Source: Streptococcus infantis
GTDB taxonomy: Bacteria > Bacillota > Bacilli > Lactobacillales > Streptococcaceae
Direction: 5' to 3'
Assembly: GCF_021497965.1 (NCBI RefSeq)
Contig: NZ_CP046525.1
Location: forward strand, 1,302,001-1,366,000
Length of the DNA: 64,000 nucleotides
Part shown: positions 19,459 through 32,935 of the stretch, piece by piece
Layout of the letters: each line of letters begins with the position of its first letter
How positions within the stretch are numbered: position 1 is the stretch's first letter
Made by a program: the position numbers and the translations under genes
The notes under the pieces: model-generated
Databases searched by the model: none
Seen by the model: the letters and a program-made list of their open reading frames with translations, nothing else
What the model was told of the DNA's origin: nothing

Positions 19459-20059
19459 TTATACGCTAAAGAAGTGCACCACCGCTTCGGCAGCTGCGAT
19501 AATGATGAAGAATGCCAGGTAGGCCACGCCAGACTTTATCCAAAATATCAAAGACAAACTCATCGATAATGATGGCCAGCCACACTGGGGTGCATGAATT
19601 GGCGACATTACCGCAAACAATGGAGTCACCCCAGCGATACGGTCTGACCACCAAAAGAGACGTTTAGTGGCGTGAAATGGACAGATGAAACGAGGGCAGT
19701 AAGTAATCGCAGAAAAACAAATACTCGTTCGCGCTGACGAGAACCACCATTCGCGTGCACAACTCCGACAGCAATCCAATTCCGATGCTGTAATTCGCAT
19801 ACACGGTTGAAAATTGGCGATAAGGCTCAACCCCAAGATCACGTTATTGATGTGAAACCACTGATGCACGGCAACCGGCCCAGCCAACATGCTGGCCAAG
19901 AAGGTTCCCAAAAGACCAGCCAAACGGGCAACCTTTAACCCCCTCCGCCAAGGCTTTGGCAACATAGTTAATCCCTACGGCAGCGGGAATCAAAGTCATG
20001 GTGGCAGCATTAACTTAAATTTCCACCATACTGTGACGATGAATCGGTTTTGTTTTCAT
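19459..20059 (-). pseudogene. ECF transporter substrate-binding (S) component, broken by errors
   Basis: An AGGAG site precedes MKTKPIHRHSMVEI, an early false stop, and then VNAATMTLIPA. Later frames give LGTFLASMLAGPVA and INNVILGLSL, followed at the C-terminal side by LFAVM and AYLAFFI and a final VHFFSV. This alternation of small-residue-rich membrane helices and the linked T and A genes identify an ECF S component of about 200 residues. The transported vitamin or metal is not recognisable. The gene is GC-rich relative to the host. At least four indels are needed to restore it. Confidence 0.7.
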
Positions 20060-20369
20060 AATCTGCTCCTTTGTTTTTTAAAGAGCCGTGTAGAATGACG
20101 TTTCGGACGCAACGCTCTATATATATCTACGAACTGTCATACACAAGATTCCATCCTAGTCGACATGAGCTAGAAATTCCTATTTATTAAGTAGTTCACA
20201 ACCACATGATACACCTATTTGTAATAGTCAAGTGTATTTACAGTAAAAGTTTCTCTCCTTGCCATTTTTCAATGACAATTCAGTAAACTCTAACATAGAA
20301 AAAAAGCCAGATAAAATTATTGAGCATCCTAATAGTCGTTTAATGGAGTGAGTTCGCATTTTCAAAGTT
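20060..20369. other. Intergenic stretch upstream of the ECF operon
   Basis: AT-rich, with no coding signal. On the minus strand TTGACT near 20225 followed by TATCAT could be the ECF promoter, but the 14-base spacing is poor and the bases are doubtful. Confidence 0.35.
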
Positions 20370-21893
20370 ATTTCTTCAAACAAACCTTGTTCTTGCAGAA
20401 ATTCCTTGGGCTATTGTTCTGCTGGCTTGTCTTCGACACGACTGATAGTTAAGCTGGTCATCTCGGCTTTCTGTAATCTTACCAGTAATTTATTAAGCAC
20501 GTTTCCAACTCTGGATGGTTCTGGAAGAGCTTCTTTAAGCAGTGAGCGCTTGGTATGGAGGGAAGAGTTGGTTATCATCCTCCAAAACCACTAAATCCAT
20601 AGCGAGCCACTTTCAGCATTTTTCTGTTGAGTAAGCATTGTAATTGAATGTCACCTGACTGGCATGGCTTGGTAGCGAAGAGCTGGTCCATGGTTTGCAC
20701 ATTGAGATCAATCCATAAACAGACGCAAGCCCTTGTTTCTATCCTCACGGTCATTAAACTCCAGAGGAATCCCGCCATTGAGCTGTCCTTCTACTTTTTT
20801 CAAGTCTGAAATCGTCTTCAGCCCATATTCTTGCGCAATTTTTTAGGAACTGCTATCGCCTAAGTATTTTGATAAGCCATGGGTTTAAGAAAGGCTAGTT
20901 GATCCTGTTTGCAATGCCGTCACGAGCCAACTCGTAAACCTTTTTCTGGGTCATGCCCAAATTTGTGGAGATGGTTGAGGAGACTCTCTGGCACTGTTCC
21001 AGAAAATCTGCGATCAGATATCAATGTCCCCTTTTTCAGCGATTTGATAATATGAAAGTCTGTATTCCCAAAGTTAGTTTGACCGTCACCCGTAATATCC
21101 GTATTTCCTCGAGGAGAAGCTTGTACATATTCATGAGAAAATCTCAGGTCAGGTCCAACTTCCCAGCTATAACCAGATTTTCTTTCTCTTTATTGGAACA
21201 TGCTGGAGCATAACTTGCTCCCAAAACCAAGCACACCATAAGCAAAGGCTGCAACAGATTGTTACGTCAACTTGCCTTTCCAACCATTTGAGAACAACAT
21301 TAAAGAGAATGGCCAAGATGGCGGATGAGATTGACACGATAAATGGAGAACTAGCATTCCGACGATAATTCCCCAAAGGATAAAGGAGCCCAATACACCA
21401 GCTCCCACAAGAGCAGCTAAAGTTCGCTGTCCCCAAGGATCATAAACAGTTGCTGTACGAACCCCCGATACAATACGGCAGGCAGTGGGAATTTCAAGAA
21501 CTTCTTGAGTCGCTCGCACTTGGTCATTCCAAAAGCTAATCCCTGCTCTTCCTCAAGACTAGGATCACTGCCGTTCAAGGCTGTTAATCGTTATTTTCTA
21601 AAATCGGGAAAAATAGCGTAAATAACAAGGGCTGTGAGGGCTGGTAAGGTCCAATCCATGAAAAGGAAATCAAAGAGACCCATAAAGCCATTGAGGGTAT
21701 GGTCTGGAGAGACCCGAAACTTGTAGCACCCAATTCGCCGCTGTTTGTGTCCATTAGATAAACCGCAAGTGGAATGGTCAGAAAAAGAGAGAAACCAAAT
21801 AAGGTTCAAAAAGAGACAACTGTAAGTGTTGTTCCAAGAGCTGTTACCCATGTCACTAAATCGCTCTGACAAGGTTGAAATCAAATTAGACAT
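20370..21893 (-). pseudogene. Choline/betaine-type ABC transporter permease fused to binding protein (ProWX/OpuB-like), broken by errors
   Basis: The ATG at 21893 opens MSNLISTLSERFSDMG. Recognisable pieces follow in shifting frames: TLPALTALVIYAIFPDF, IVSGVRTATV and ALVGAGVLGSFIL (permease signature), AILFNVVLKWLE (last membrane span), then the binding-protein half: [29 protein letters not shown] and, after the false stops, a QEQGLFEE-like end. This is the permease-binding protein fusion of the pneumococcal choline transporter next to its ATPase. About 505 residues are expected. Scattered single-base indels break it. It is downstream of proV with the end of that gene abutting 21893. Confidence 0.8.
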
Positions 21894-21894
21894 G

Positions 21895-22610
21895 AAGGTT
21901 ACCTCCAAAACAAGTTTGCTACAAAGTCTGTCGCAGGCGCTTAGTAAAATTGTGTCAGGGTGTCTGCCACTGGCGATTTCCTCCATCCTGCAAAACTGCA
22001 ATTCGATCCCTAATTTTCTAAGGCCTCGTCCGTATAACGGTGTTACGAAGATGGTGGTCATACCGAATTCTTTATGTAAATCCGTTGGTAAGAGCCTGCA
22101 AACTGCTGCGAGAGCTTGCATCAAGGCTGAAAAAAGGTTCGTCCATCAATAGGATTTTTTGGTTCCCAATGATAGCTCGCACAATGCCAATCCGCTGTTG
22201 CTCTACACCAGATAAATCACTGACATGCGATTGCATACTCTGCAGCAGGGAGACCAACCTTGAGTCAAGAGTCTTCTGTTTAGAATGATTGCTCCTTGCT
22301 CCAGCCCTTCATCGCAGGAATGAGAGCTATATTTTCAGCAACTGTCAAGTTAGGAAATAGGCAATGATTTGTAGGGACATAAACGATGAGACGTAACTCC
22401 CGTTCTATAGCATAATGCGTTTCCCTCCGTATAGATATGCCATCTGTCGAGTTCCAAAAGACGGTTAATCATCTAATCATAGTGGTCTTCCCAGATCCTG
22501 AAGGACCCACTAGCACCCTAAATTTCCATTTTTAATTCGGAGATTATGACATCTTATTAAAAATGTTTCTATCCGTTTGCTAGCGCAAGGCTACGTGTAT
22601 ATTCAATCAT
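21895..22610 (-). pseudogene. Choline/betaine-type ABC transporter ATPase (ProV/OpuBA-like), broken by errors
   Basis: Begins MIEYT at 22610. Walker A appears as VGPSGSGKTTM near 22500, the EELRL/PNLTVAENIALIP region near 22350, a degraded signature SHVSDLSGVEQQRIGIVRAI near 22200, Walker B KILLMDEPFFSLDA near 22140 and the H-loop region EFGMTTIFVTPLYG near 22070 (His-Asp changed to Pro-Leu). The order matches OpuBA/ProV of about 240 residues. Together with the downstream permease-binder it would import choline or another quaternary amine. In this genus choline is needed for teichoic acid decoration. Confidence 0.8.
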
Positions 22611-22629
22611 GTTTTTCCTCAATAAGTTT

Positions 22630-23459
22630 CTAATCTCTAAGAATATCCAAATGGCTGCTTGCTGGAGCCTTAGAAACTTTTTCAATCTGTTGAAACCCCA
22701 GCCTGTTTCGCCAGGCTTTAATCGCTGTAAGGGACTGACCCATGCACCGTACTCCCAAGTTTGTGCTGGCCATTTTTTCCGGACTCATAGGCTTCTTCTA
22801 TGATTTCTATATACGTGGATGTCCTTCACCGATCTCCTTTGAGAGAAGCGATACGATTTCTTCCATGGAAAGATCCTGCTGGTCTGTCAAATTCAGGCTT
22901 TGATTTTCCCACTCCTAGGATTAAAAGAAATTTCGCTGCAACCCTAGATGTGCCTTACGGGCAAACAGCTGATACCAGGACATCTACCGGCCTGACCACG
23001 AATCTTCATTTTCAAGCGCCAGATCAATCAAAAAGCCCAAGTAAAAATTATCTCTCAAAAAAGTGTAGGTGAACCCTACTCCGTGATATAGCTTCCGTCT
23101 GGGCATGATTCGAGACAAGGTAAAAGTGCCTTCTCATCTGCCCATAAAAGGAGGTATAAAACAAATATTGCTGCCACCCCCGCTAGCTTTGCAGCAATCT
23201 AAAAAAGTCCTTGTGTCCCTTGACACGCTCTGGATTTCCCGAGCAGAAAACCCACTCCAACAAGATATCGATCCCCTTAGGCTCTCAACTACGTCTGGAG
23301 GTATTGGTTATACGACATTTCTACGATTTCGAGCAGACGCGGAAACTGTAGCACGGACTCTGGGATTCGTGCTAGATGGACGGAAGCATTCCTTTTTTAT
23401 CGACAGATCAGCCCACACATAGGAGCTAAGTTCCCTGTTACACCTGTAATTCCGATCAT
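22630..23459 (-). pseudogene. NmrA/QorB-type NAD(P)-binding oxidoreductase, broken by errors
   Basis: The minus strand opens MIGITGVTGNLAPMCG, the dinucleotide-binding start of the NmrA-like quinone oxidoreductase (YtfG/QorB) family. Further pieces in order are FSAREIQSVSRDTR, NHAQTEA, FLRDNFYL, WENQSLNLTDQQDLSMEEIVSLLSKE, EEAYESGK and a C-terminal SHLDILRD ending with TAG at 22630. About 280 residues are expected. Family members reduce quinones with NAD(P)H. It follows the MarR-type regulator gene by about 30 bases and is probably its target. Numerous frame changes are present. Confidence 0.75.
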
Positions 23460-23487
23460 AACTGTTACTTCCTTCCACACATAGATG

Positions 23488-23930
23488 TCATTCTCTTTCT
23501 TTAGATTTGTTATAATACGGCTCGTGATAGGCCTCAAATTCCGATTTCTTGATCTGAAAAGCCTTGTAAACAATCTCTCCAAGTTCCCGACTAACACGGG
23601 TCTCCAATTTCTTTTGCGCCCAACCCAGGTCCCTGTCAAAGAGATATATTTTTTCCTTTTATCCTGCCGTGCAAGGTTGAATCGTGGACCAAACCTTTTC
23701 TTATTCCATTTCTTAACCATACTGGTCATGTATTATTGGACTAAACCCGTCGCAAGAGCGTATCGGTCGCAGTAGCGCATCCCAACTCTTGCTTGAAAAA
23801 CACAAAATCGTTAATTTTCCCTTGCTCACATTCTTATATGACATCTGGTTCCTTGCTCAAGAGTTTTTTTGAAGATACGCCTTTACAATCGGATCTGTAG
23901 AGCTTGATAGCCTCCTAACAACTTGTCCAT
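23488..23930 (-). pseudogene. MarR-family regulator, broken by errors
   Basis: A GGAG site precedes MDKLLGGYQALQI at 23930. The C-terminal half is readable in pieces: KRKKYISLT (the MarR wing), DLGWAQKKLETRVSRELGEIVYKAFQIKK and SKERE ending at 23488. Length and pattern suit a MarR regulator of about 147 residues. It is upstream of the NmrA-type oxidoreductase on the same strand, a common regulator-target layout for redox or drug-responsive MarR proteins. Frame damage prevents reading the recognition helix. Confidence 0.65.
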
Positions 23931-24024
23931 TTTGGTCTCCTTTTTGTTCTATATCACTTTTAAATTATTGTAACACCCTGATTACATCTGGTCAACTATT
24001 TCGATATCGAAATTTAAACTTTTT

Positions 24025-24060
24025 AAAAAAAAAAGAAGTTTAGCTAAGGCTAAACTCTGT
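24025..24060 (-). terminator. Terminator of the lipoprotein gene
   Basis: AGTTTAGC and GCTAAACT form a hairpin with a TAAG loop. On the minus strand a long T tract follows. It sits 8 bases past the lipoprotein stop. Confidence 0.8.
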
Positions 24061-24067
24061 TTTTTCA

Positions 24068-25285
<1,218 letters not shown>

Positions 25286-25829
25286 AAAAAACACCTCATA
25301 AAATTAATGGTGACCATAGATTTGCTTACATGATATCAAATATTTGAGAGTTGCGGTGTAAGATAACGAAATCTTTATATATACAAATACTAAGTAAATA
25401 TTTTCAATAATTCTTATATTCGATACACTTCAATAAATATTTATATAGCTAAATATATTGTAGAGAAATCCTATAGGACGTATAACAAAAGAGATTAAAC
25501 CATATTTAAAGCTAACCAATAATAGAGTAAAAATTATTCTACAAGCTTACAGAAATAAGAAAAGGACCATTAACGGATTGAAAGAATAAAATATAAATGA
25601 AAGATAAAAGCTAGGAAAAGCCACGAAATCTTAAAAGATACTTTATACTAAGTGACTTTAAAACATTAAACCTGAGAAATCTCCCAAATTTGAAAACAAA
25701 AGAGCGAACCATTTTGGTTTCGCTCCAGATAGTAAGAATTCATCACTCAACCACAGTTTTGTCAAAGAAAGGAACCAATTTTGATAAAAGAAATACACAA
25801 CACAAAAGAGCTAAACGCTCTTTACTTAC
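25286..25829. other. AT-rich intergenic stretch with two hairpins
   Basis: No coding signal. It contains two hairpins near the tRNA cluster: GAGCGAACC/GGTTTCGCTC (25702-25726) and AAAGAGC/GCTCTTT (25805-25823). The second probably terminates the minus-strand rRNA-tRNA operon. Confidence 0.5.
25805..25823 (-). terminator. Candidate terminator of the rRNA-tRNA operon
   Basis: AAAGAGC, a TAAAC loop, GCTCTTT, lying immediately past the last tRNA of the minus-strand cluster. The T tract is short. Confidence 0.5.
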
Positions 25830-25917
25830 GTAGAATAGGGATTCGAACCCGTGCGCCGGTTTACCCCGACCTAACATTTGAGCAAACCGTCCTCTTCACC
25901 TCTTGAGTAATTCCCTA
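25830..25917 (-). tRNA. tRNA-Ser(GCT)
   Basis: A long variable arm and the T-loop GGGTTCGAATCCC are present. The anticodon region reads GGTTTGCTCAAA, where a GCT anticodon is expected. It is the last tRNA of the cluster. The acceptor stem is slightly damaged. Confidence 0.8.
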
Positions 25918-25921
25918 TTAA

Positions 25922-25994
25922 TGAGCCGAGTGGATCGAACCCCGAACCTCACGCTTATCAGGCGTGCCTCCCTAGACCACCTGAGCTACGCCCC
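25922..25994 (-). tRNA. tRNA-Ile(GAT)
   Basis: The anticodon loop CCTGATAAG gives GAT. The 5' end GGGGCGTAGCTCAG is intact; the 3' acceptor and T-arm are imperfect. Confidence 0.88.
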
Positions 25995-26027
25995 AAGTCA
26001 AAACTTGGTACTTGAACAAAGTTCAAA

Positions 26028-26096
26028 GCGGTGACGAGAATCGAACTCGCGACAACACTTGGAATGCTTGTGTTTTTACCACTAAACTACACCCGC
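26028..26096 (-). tRNA. tRNA-Gly(TCC)
   Basis: The anticodon loop GCATTCCAAG gives TCC. The T-arm GCGAGTTCGATTCTCGT is intact. Confidence 0.9.
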
Positions 26097-26115
26097 TGAT
26101 AATTTAATAAAAAAA

Positions 26116-26184
26116 TGGAGCTAGACGGAATCGAACCGGCCGACAAGGAGCTCATCCATTGCTCTACCACTGAGCTACCGAGCC
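26116..26184 (-). tRNA. tRNA-Phe (anticodon damaged)
   Basis: The 5' half GGCTCGGTAGCTCAG and AGAGCAATGGAT match tRNA-Phe. The expected GAA anticodon is shortened to ATGAGC, so two bases are missing. Assignment is from body sequence and order. Confidence 0.75.
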
Positions 26185-26190
26185 ATATTG

Positions 26191-26264
26191 GCGGGAGCAG
26201 GATTTGAAACTACGACCTTCCGGGTTTGAGCCCCTTACGAGCTACCGAGCTGCTCCATCCCGCG
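26191..26264 (-). tRNA. tRNA-fMet (anticodon damaged)
   Basis: GGAGCAGCTCGGTAGCTCGT and the T-arm match initiator tRNA. The anticodon loop reads GGCTCAAACCC where GGCTCATAACCC is expected, so CAT is disrupted by one missing base. Confidence 0.78.
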
Positions 26265-26282
26265 TTAATAATAAAGGAGAAA

Positions 26283-26373
26283 ATGTTTGGGATTCGAGAC
26301 CCACCGCACGCTTTTACCGCCTGACGGTTTTTTCAAAGACCGTTCCCTTCAGCCGGACTTGGGTAAATCCTCC
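26283..26373 (-). tRNA. tRNA-Ser(TGA)
   Basis: GGAGGATTTACCCAAGTCCG begins a class II tRNA with a long variable arm. The anticodon stem GGTCTTTGAAAAAACC carries TGA with extra T and A bases. Confidence 0.8.
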
Positions 26374-26396
26374 ATCATTTCAATGGAACCTTGTTT

Positions 26397-26463
26397 AGGA
26401 CTTGACCTACCGACCACATCGCTACTGAGCCGAGAGCCTCTAAACCAGCTGAGCTAAAGGTCC
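26397..26463 (-). tRNA. tRNA-Met/Ile2(CAT)-like, anticodon damaged
   Basis: GGACCTTTAGCTCAGCTGG starts a normal tRNA. The anticodon region GGCTCAGTAGCG is a scrambled GGCTCATAACCG. Cluster order (a Met pair between Pro and Ser) supports a CAT anticodon. Confidence 0.68.
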
Positions 26464-26477
26464 AACAAGATCAGTAT

Positions 26478-26548
26478 AGCGGCCGAAGGGGATCGAACCC
26501 CCGACCTCCCGGTATGAACCGGACGCTTAGCCAGCGAGCTACACCGCC
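26478..26548 (-). tRNA. tRNA-Met(CAT)
   Basis: The anticodon loop CGGTTCATACCGG gives CAT. The body GGCGGTGTAGCTC and T-arm GGGGGTTCGATCCCC are good. Confidence 0.85.
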
Positions 26549-26555
26549 ATTAAAT

Positions 26556-26627
26556 CGTGAAAGACAGGATTCGAACCTGCGACACCTTGGTCCAAACCAA
26601 GTACTCTACCAAGTGAGCTACTTCCCG
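26556..26627 (-). tRNA. tRNA-Pro(TGG)
   Basis: The anticodon loop TTGGTTTGGACCAAG gives TGG, with one base lost from the loop. CGGGAAGTAGCTCA and the T-arm CAGGTTCGAATCCTG are present. Confidence 0.88.
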
Positions 26628-26640
26628 AATTAAATGTTAA

Positions 26641-26713
26641 TGCACCATAAGGAGTCGAACCTCCTAACCGCCTCATTCGTAGTCAGGTACTCTATCAGTG
26701 GAGCTAAGAGGTG
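26641..26713 (-). tRNA. tRNA-Arg(ACG)
   Basis: The anticodon loop CTGACTACGAATGAG gives ACG. The T-arm is slightly shortened. Confidence 0.88.
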
Positions 26714-26725
26714 ATCATCATTATA

Positions 26726-26805
26726 TGACGAGACCGGAATCGAACCGGTACGATCGTACCAATCGCAGGATTTAAGTCCTGTGCGTCTGCCAGTCCGCAC
26801 CCGGC
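26726..26805 (-). tRNA. tRNA-Leu(TAA)
   Basis: The anticodon stem-loop CAGGACTTAAATCCTG gives TAA, with one loop base missing. The D-arm GGACTGGCAGACGCAC is typical of Leu. The acceptor 3' side is damaged. Confidence 0.85.
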
Positions 26806-26812
26806 ATCTCTA

Positions 26813-26884
26813 AGCGACGACGGGATTCGAACCGCGACCCCCCCACCTGCAAAGGTGGTGTCTACCACTGAACTCCGATGTCGC
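26813..26884 (-). tRNA. tRNA-Gly(GCC) (anticodon damaged)
   Basis: The body GTTCAGTGGTAGACACCACC and TCGCGGTTCGAATCCCGTC match tRNA-Gly. The loop CCTTTGCAGG is a scrambled CCTTGCCAAGG. Literal reading would give a Cys anticodon, but the body and position fit Gly. Confidence 0.75.
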
Positions 26885-26912
26885 ATCGACTCTGCTTTAA
26901 CCTAAAAATAAA

Positions 26913-26986
26913 TGCCGGCTACATGACTTGAACACGCGACCCTCTGATTACAAATCAGATGCTCTAACCAACTGAGCAAGCACGGC
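26913..26986 (-). tRNA. tRNA-Thr(TGT)
   Basis: The anticodon loop CTGATTTGTAATCAG gives TGT. GCTCAGTTGGTTAGAGCATC is intact. The T-arm has errors. Confidence 0.9.
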
Positions 26987-26996
26987 GATTTCTTTA

Positions 26997-27078
26997 TGCG
27001 GTTAAGGGACTTGAACCCCCACGCCTTTTAAGCGCCAGATCCTAAATCTGGTGCGTCTGCCAATTCCGCCAAAACCGC
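26997..27078 (-). tRNA. tRNA-Leu(TAG)
   Basis: The anticodon loop CCAGATTTAGGATCTGG gives TAG. GGCAGACGCACC and the variable arm are typical of Leu. Confidence 0.9.
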
Positions 27079-27084
27079 AAAAGA

Positions 27085-27155
27085 TGACCCGTTAATGGGC
27101 TCGACACAGGACCCATTGATTAAAGTCAATTGCTCTACAACTGAGCTAACGAGTC
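27085..27155 (-). tRNA. tRNA-Lys(TTT)
   Basis: The anticodon loop TTGACTTTAATCAA gives TTT. GACTCGTTAGCTCAGTTG is intact; the T-loop has lost bases. Confidence 0.9.
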
Positions 27156-27174
27156 AAATAACTTTCGTTTATTA

Positions 27175-27286
27175 CGGTCCCGACGGGAATCGAACCGCGA
27201 TCTTCGCTCGTGACAGGGCGAAAAAAAAAACCCGGGTTGGAATTACAAAAAAAAAAAAAAAAAAAAACCCCCGACACTACGGGACC
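27175..27286 (-). tRNA. tRNA-Asp(GTC) split by poly-A junk
   Basis: The 3' half is complete (anticodon loop CGCCCTGTCACGAGCG gives GTC, T-arm CGCGGTTCGATTCCCGTCG) and the 5' GGTCCCGTAGTG remains. The D-arm is replaced by two A runs around CCCGGGTTGG (27221-27267), adding about 40 bases. This is an artefact, not an intron: bacterial tRNA introns are group I or II and far longer. Confidence 0.85.
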
Positions 27287-27289
27287 TTA

Positions 27290-27359
27290 TGGGAGTTAAC
27301 GGGATGAACGCGACCTCTGCTTGTAAGGCAGATGCTCTCCCCAGCTGACGCTAAACCTC
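27290..27359 (-). tRNA. tRNA-Val(TAC)
   Basis: The anticodon loop CTGCCTTACAAGCAG gives TAC. It is the first tRNA after 5S. The T-arm and acceptor have small errors. Confidence 0.9.
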
Positions 27360-27365
27360 ACTAGG

Positions 27366-27482
27366 AGCTAAGCGACTTCCATATCTCAAAGGGGGCAACC
27401 CCAAGACTACTTCCGGCGTTATAGGCTTAACTCTCGTGTTCGCATGGTAAGGTATCTCCTAGGCTATCGTCACTTAAACTGA
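27366..27482 (-). rRNA. rrf: 5S ribosomal RNA
   Basis: Plus-strand text such as GCGACTTCCATATCTCA, GGGGGCAACCC, ACTACTTCCGGCGTT and TCTCCTAGGCTATCGTC is the reverse complement of streptococcal 5S rRNA. Length of about 117 is right. Several single-base errors are present. Confidence 0.9.
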
Positions 27483-27550
27483 GTAATACCTATCAAATTG
27501 AATATTATCAAATACTTAGAAAAACTTCGCTTTCGTTATTCTCAGTACTT

Positions 27551-30588
<3,038 letters not shown>

Positions 30589-30719
30589 TACTTTTTTTGA
30601 CTTTCAGTCAAACTCTTTATAATAATACAGCGGTTTTTCGGTTTATTTTCTTGTTACAGTTGATATAGATATTCAATTTTTTTCAATGTGCAATACTTTT
30701 GGTGATCTCTCAACCAAAT

Positions 30720-30797
30720 GGGAGCCTAGCCGGATTCGAACCGCTGACCTCCTGCGGTGCAAAGCAGGCCCGCTCTCCCAGCCTGAGCTAAGGCCCC
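30720..30797 (-). tRNA. tRNA-Ala(TGC) in the 16S-23S spacer
   Basis: GGGGCCTTAGCTCAG, anticodon loop CCTGCTTTGCACC giving TGC, and the T-arm GCGGTTCGAATCCGGCTAGG. A single spacer tRNA-Ala is the normal streptococcal layout. A few extra bases are errors. Confidence 0.92.
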
Positions 30798-30844
30798 ACA
30801 AAACTCTCAAGACTAAACAAGACAATTTGCTTTCCTTATCCTTA

Positions 30845-32503
30845 GAAAGGAAGGTATCCAGCCGCACTTTCCGATACGGCGCCTTGGTCCTTAACGACTT
30901 ATCACCCCATCATCTATCCACCATTGGCGCCCTGGCTCCAATGGTTACCCTCCACCGCTTCGGGTGTTTTACAACTCTCGTGGTTGTGACGGGCCGGTGT
31001 GTAACAAGGCCCGGGACCGTATTCCACCGCCGCGTGCCTGATCCGCGATTACTAGCGATTTCCGACTTCATGTAGGACGAGTTGCAGCCTACAATCCGAC
31101 TGAGACTGGCTTTAAGGATTAGCCTTGCCGTCACCGACTTCGACTCGTTTGTAACCAGCCATTGTACACGTGTGTAAGCCCCAGGTCAATAAGGGGTCAT
31201 GATGAATTTGACGTCATCCCCACCTTCCTCCCGGTTTTTATTACCGGCAGTCCCTCGACTAGAGTGGGCCCCAACTGAATGCTTGCAACTAACAATAGGG
31301 TTGCGCCCTCGTTTTTCGGGACTTAACCCAACTCTCACGACACGAGCTGACGACAACATGCACCACCTTCACCTCTGTCCCCGAAGGAAAAACTCTATCT
31401 TCTAGGCGGTCCAGAGGGGATGTTCAAGTCTCCCTGGTAAGGTTCTTCGCGTTTCTGGCTATCGAATTTACACCACTGCTCCACCGCTTGTGCGGGCCCC
31501 CGTCCATTCTTTCGAGTTTCAACCTTGCGGTCGTACTCCCCCAGGCGAGTGCTTAATGCGTTAGCTACGGCCTAAAACCCCGGAAAAGGGGTCTAATCAC
31601 CTAGCACTCATCGTGTACGGCGTGGACTACCAGGTATCTAATCCTGTTTTGCTCCCCCCGCTTTTCCGAGCCTCAGCGCCAGTTACAAGCAGAGAGCCGC
31701 TTTCGCCACCGTTGTGTTTCCTCCCATATATCTACGCCATTTCACCGCTTACACATGGAATTTCCCACTTCTCCCCTTCTTGCACTCAATTTAAACCAGT
31801 TTCCAATCGTACTATGGTTAAGCACCCACAGCCTTTAACTTCAGACTTATCTAACCCCCTGCGCTCGCTTTAAAACGCCCAATAATTCCGGATAACGCTC
31901 GGGGAAACCTACGTAATAACCGGGGGGGGGGGAGCCCTGGCTGGCACGTATTTAGCCCGTCCCTTTCGGGTAAATACCGTCACCAGTGTGAACTTTCCCA
32001 CTCTCACACTTCGTTCTTCTCTTACACAGAGCTTTTACGATCCGAAAACCTTCCTTCATACTCCCTCGCGGTTTTGCTCGTCATACTTCGTCCCATTGCC
32101 GAAGATTCCCCTACTGCCTTGCCTCCCGAGAGTCGGGGCCGGGGGGTGGGTTCTCAGTCCCAGTGTGGCCGATCACCCTCCTCAGGTTCGGCTTATGTCT
32201 CGTCGCCTTGGTGACCGTTACCTCACCCAACTATCTAATACAACGCAGGTTCCCAATCTGTAGTTGGAGCAATTGCCCCTTTTTTTTTAAAACAGTTTAT
32301 CATGCACTCACTGTTTTGTCATGGCGTATTTAGCTATCGTTTTCCAATTAGTTATCCCCCGGATCCCAGCAGGTTACCTAAGCCGTTACTCACCCGTTCG
32401 CAACTCATCCCGCTCGTGGCAAAGCACCAAGCTTCAAGCGTTTTCTACTTGCTGTATAGGCCCCCGCCGCGTTCATCCGTGACCAGGATCAAACTCTCAT
32501 TAA
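30845..32503 (-). rRNA. rrs: 16S ribosomal RNA
   Basis: The 5' end is the reverse complement of GACCAGGATCAAACTCTCAT at about 32480-32500 and the 3' end is near 30845. Landmarks such as GACTACCAGGTATCTAATCC, TTGACGTCATCCCCACCTTC and GACGGGCCGGTGTGTAACAAG are in order. The 3' end is GGATACCTTCC, so the anti-Shine-Dalgarno CCTCC is destroyed, and the 530 loop near 31920 carries an 11-G run. A span of about 1.66 kb against the usual 1.54 kb reflects insertions. Confidence 0.93.
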
Positions 32504-32756
32504 AAGTTTGCGTTTCCTCACTCATTTTCTGTCACTGACAGATTTATTGTTTTTTCATTGTTCAGATAACTAATAACTTCCGTTTTATAGTGCCCCTGCC
32601 ACATTGGGTCGTCTTGTTCATTTTTTCAAAGGTATTTGTCGCGCTTGCGACACTATATTAGTATATCACAGTCCGTTTTTTCTGTCTGGTTCAACAGGGT
32701 TTTTTTCAACAGGTTTAACTTTTTTAAAATCTATCACCTTAACTGCGATACACACA

Positions 32757-32828
32757 TAGTCCGTACGGGATTCGAACCCGTGTTACCGCCGTGAAAAGGC
32801 GGTGTCTTAACCCCTTGACCAACGGACC
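32757..32828 (-). tRNA. tRNA-Glu(TTC)
   Basis: A complete cloverleaf: 5' GGTCCGTTGGTCAAGGGGTT, anticodon loop CGCCTTTTCACGGCG giving TTC, T-arm CACGGGTTCGAATCCCGTA, matched acceptor stem. It is the first transcribed gene of the rRNA operon and the first error-free RNA gene after the corrupted stretch. Confidence 0.96.
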
Positions 32829-32849
32829 CTGAGCTTTTCAACTCTTTCT

Positions 32850-32877
32850 ATTATACCTACTTTTTGACGCTTGTCAA
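32850..32877 (-). promoter_or_regulatory. rRNA operon promoter
   Basis: Perfect TTGACA and TATAAT hexamers on the minus strand with a 16-base spacer, about 20 bases before tRNA-Glu. A second, weaker extended -10 (TGATATACT) lies near 32655-32670, between tRNA-Glu and 16S. Confidence 0.88.
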
Positions 32878-32935
32878 CTGGTTTTATAAAAAATTAGTTG
32901 ACTAGAGTCAATAGCTACAAATAGAATGTCGGCAA

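Noticed and set aside
26813-26884. tRNA-Cys(GCA)
   Set aside because: The literal anticodon is GCA, but the body, the stem and the place in the cluster are those of tRNA-Gly(GCC) with scrambled bases.
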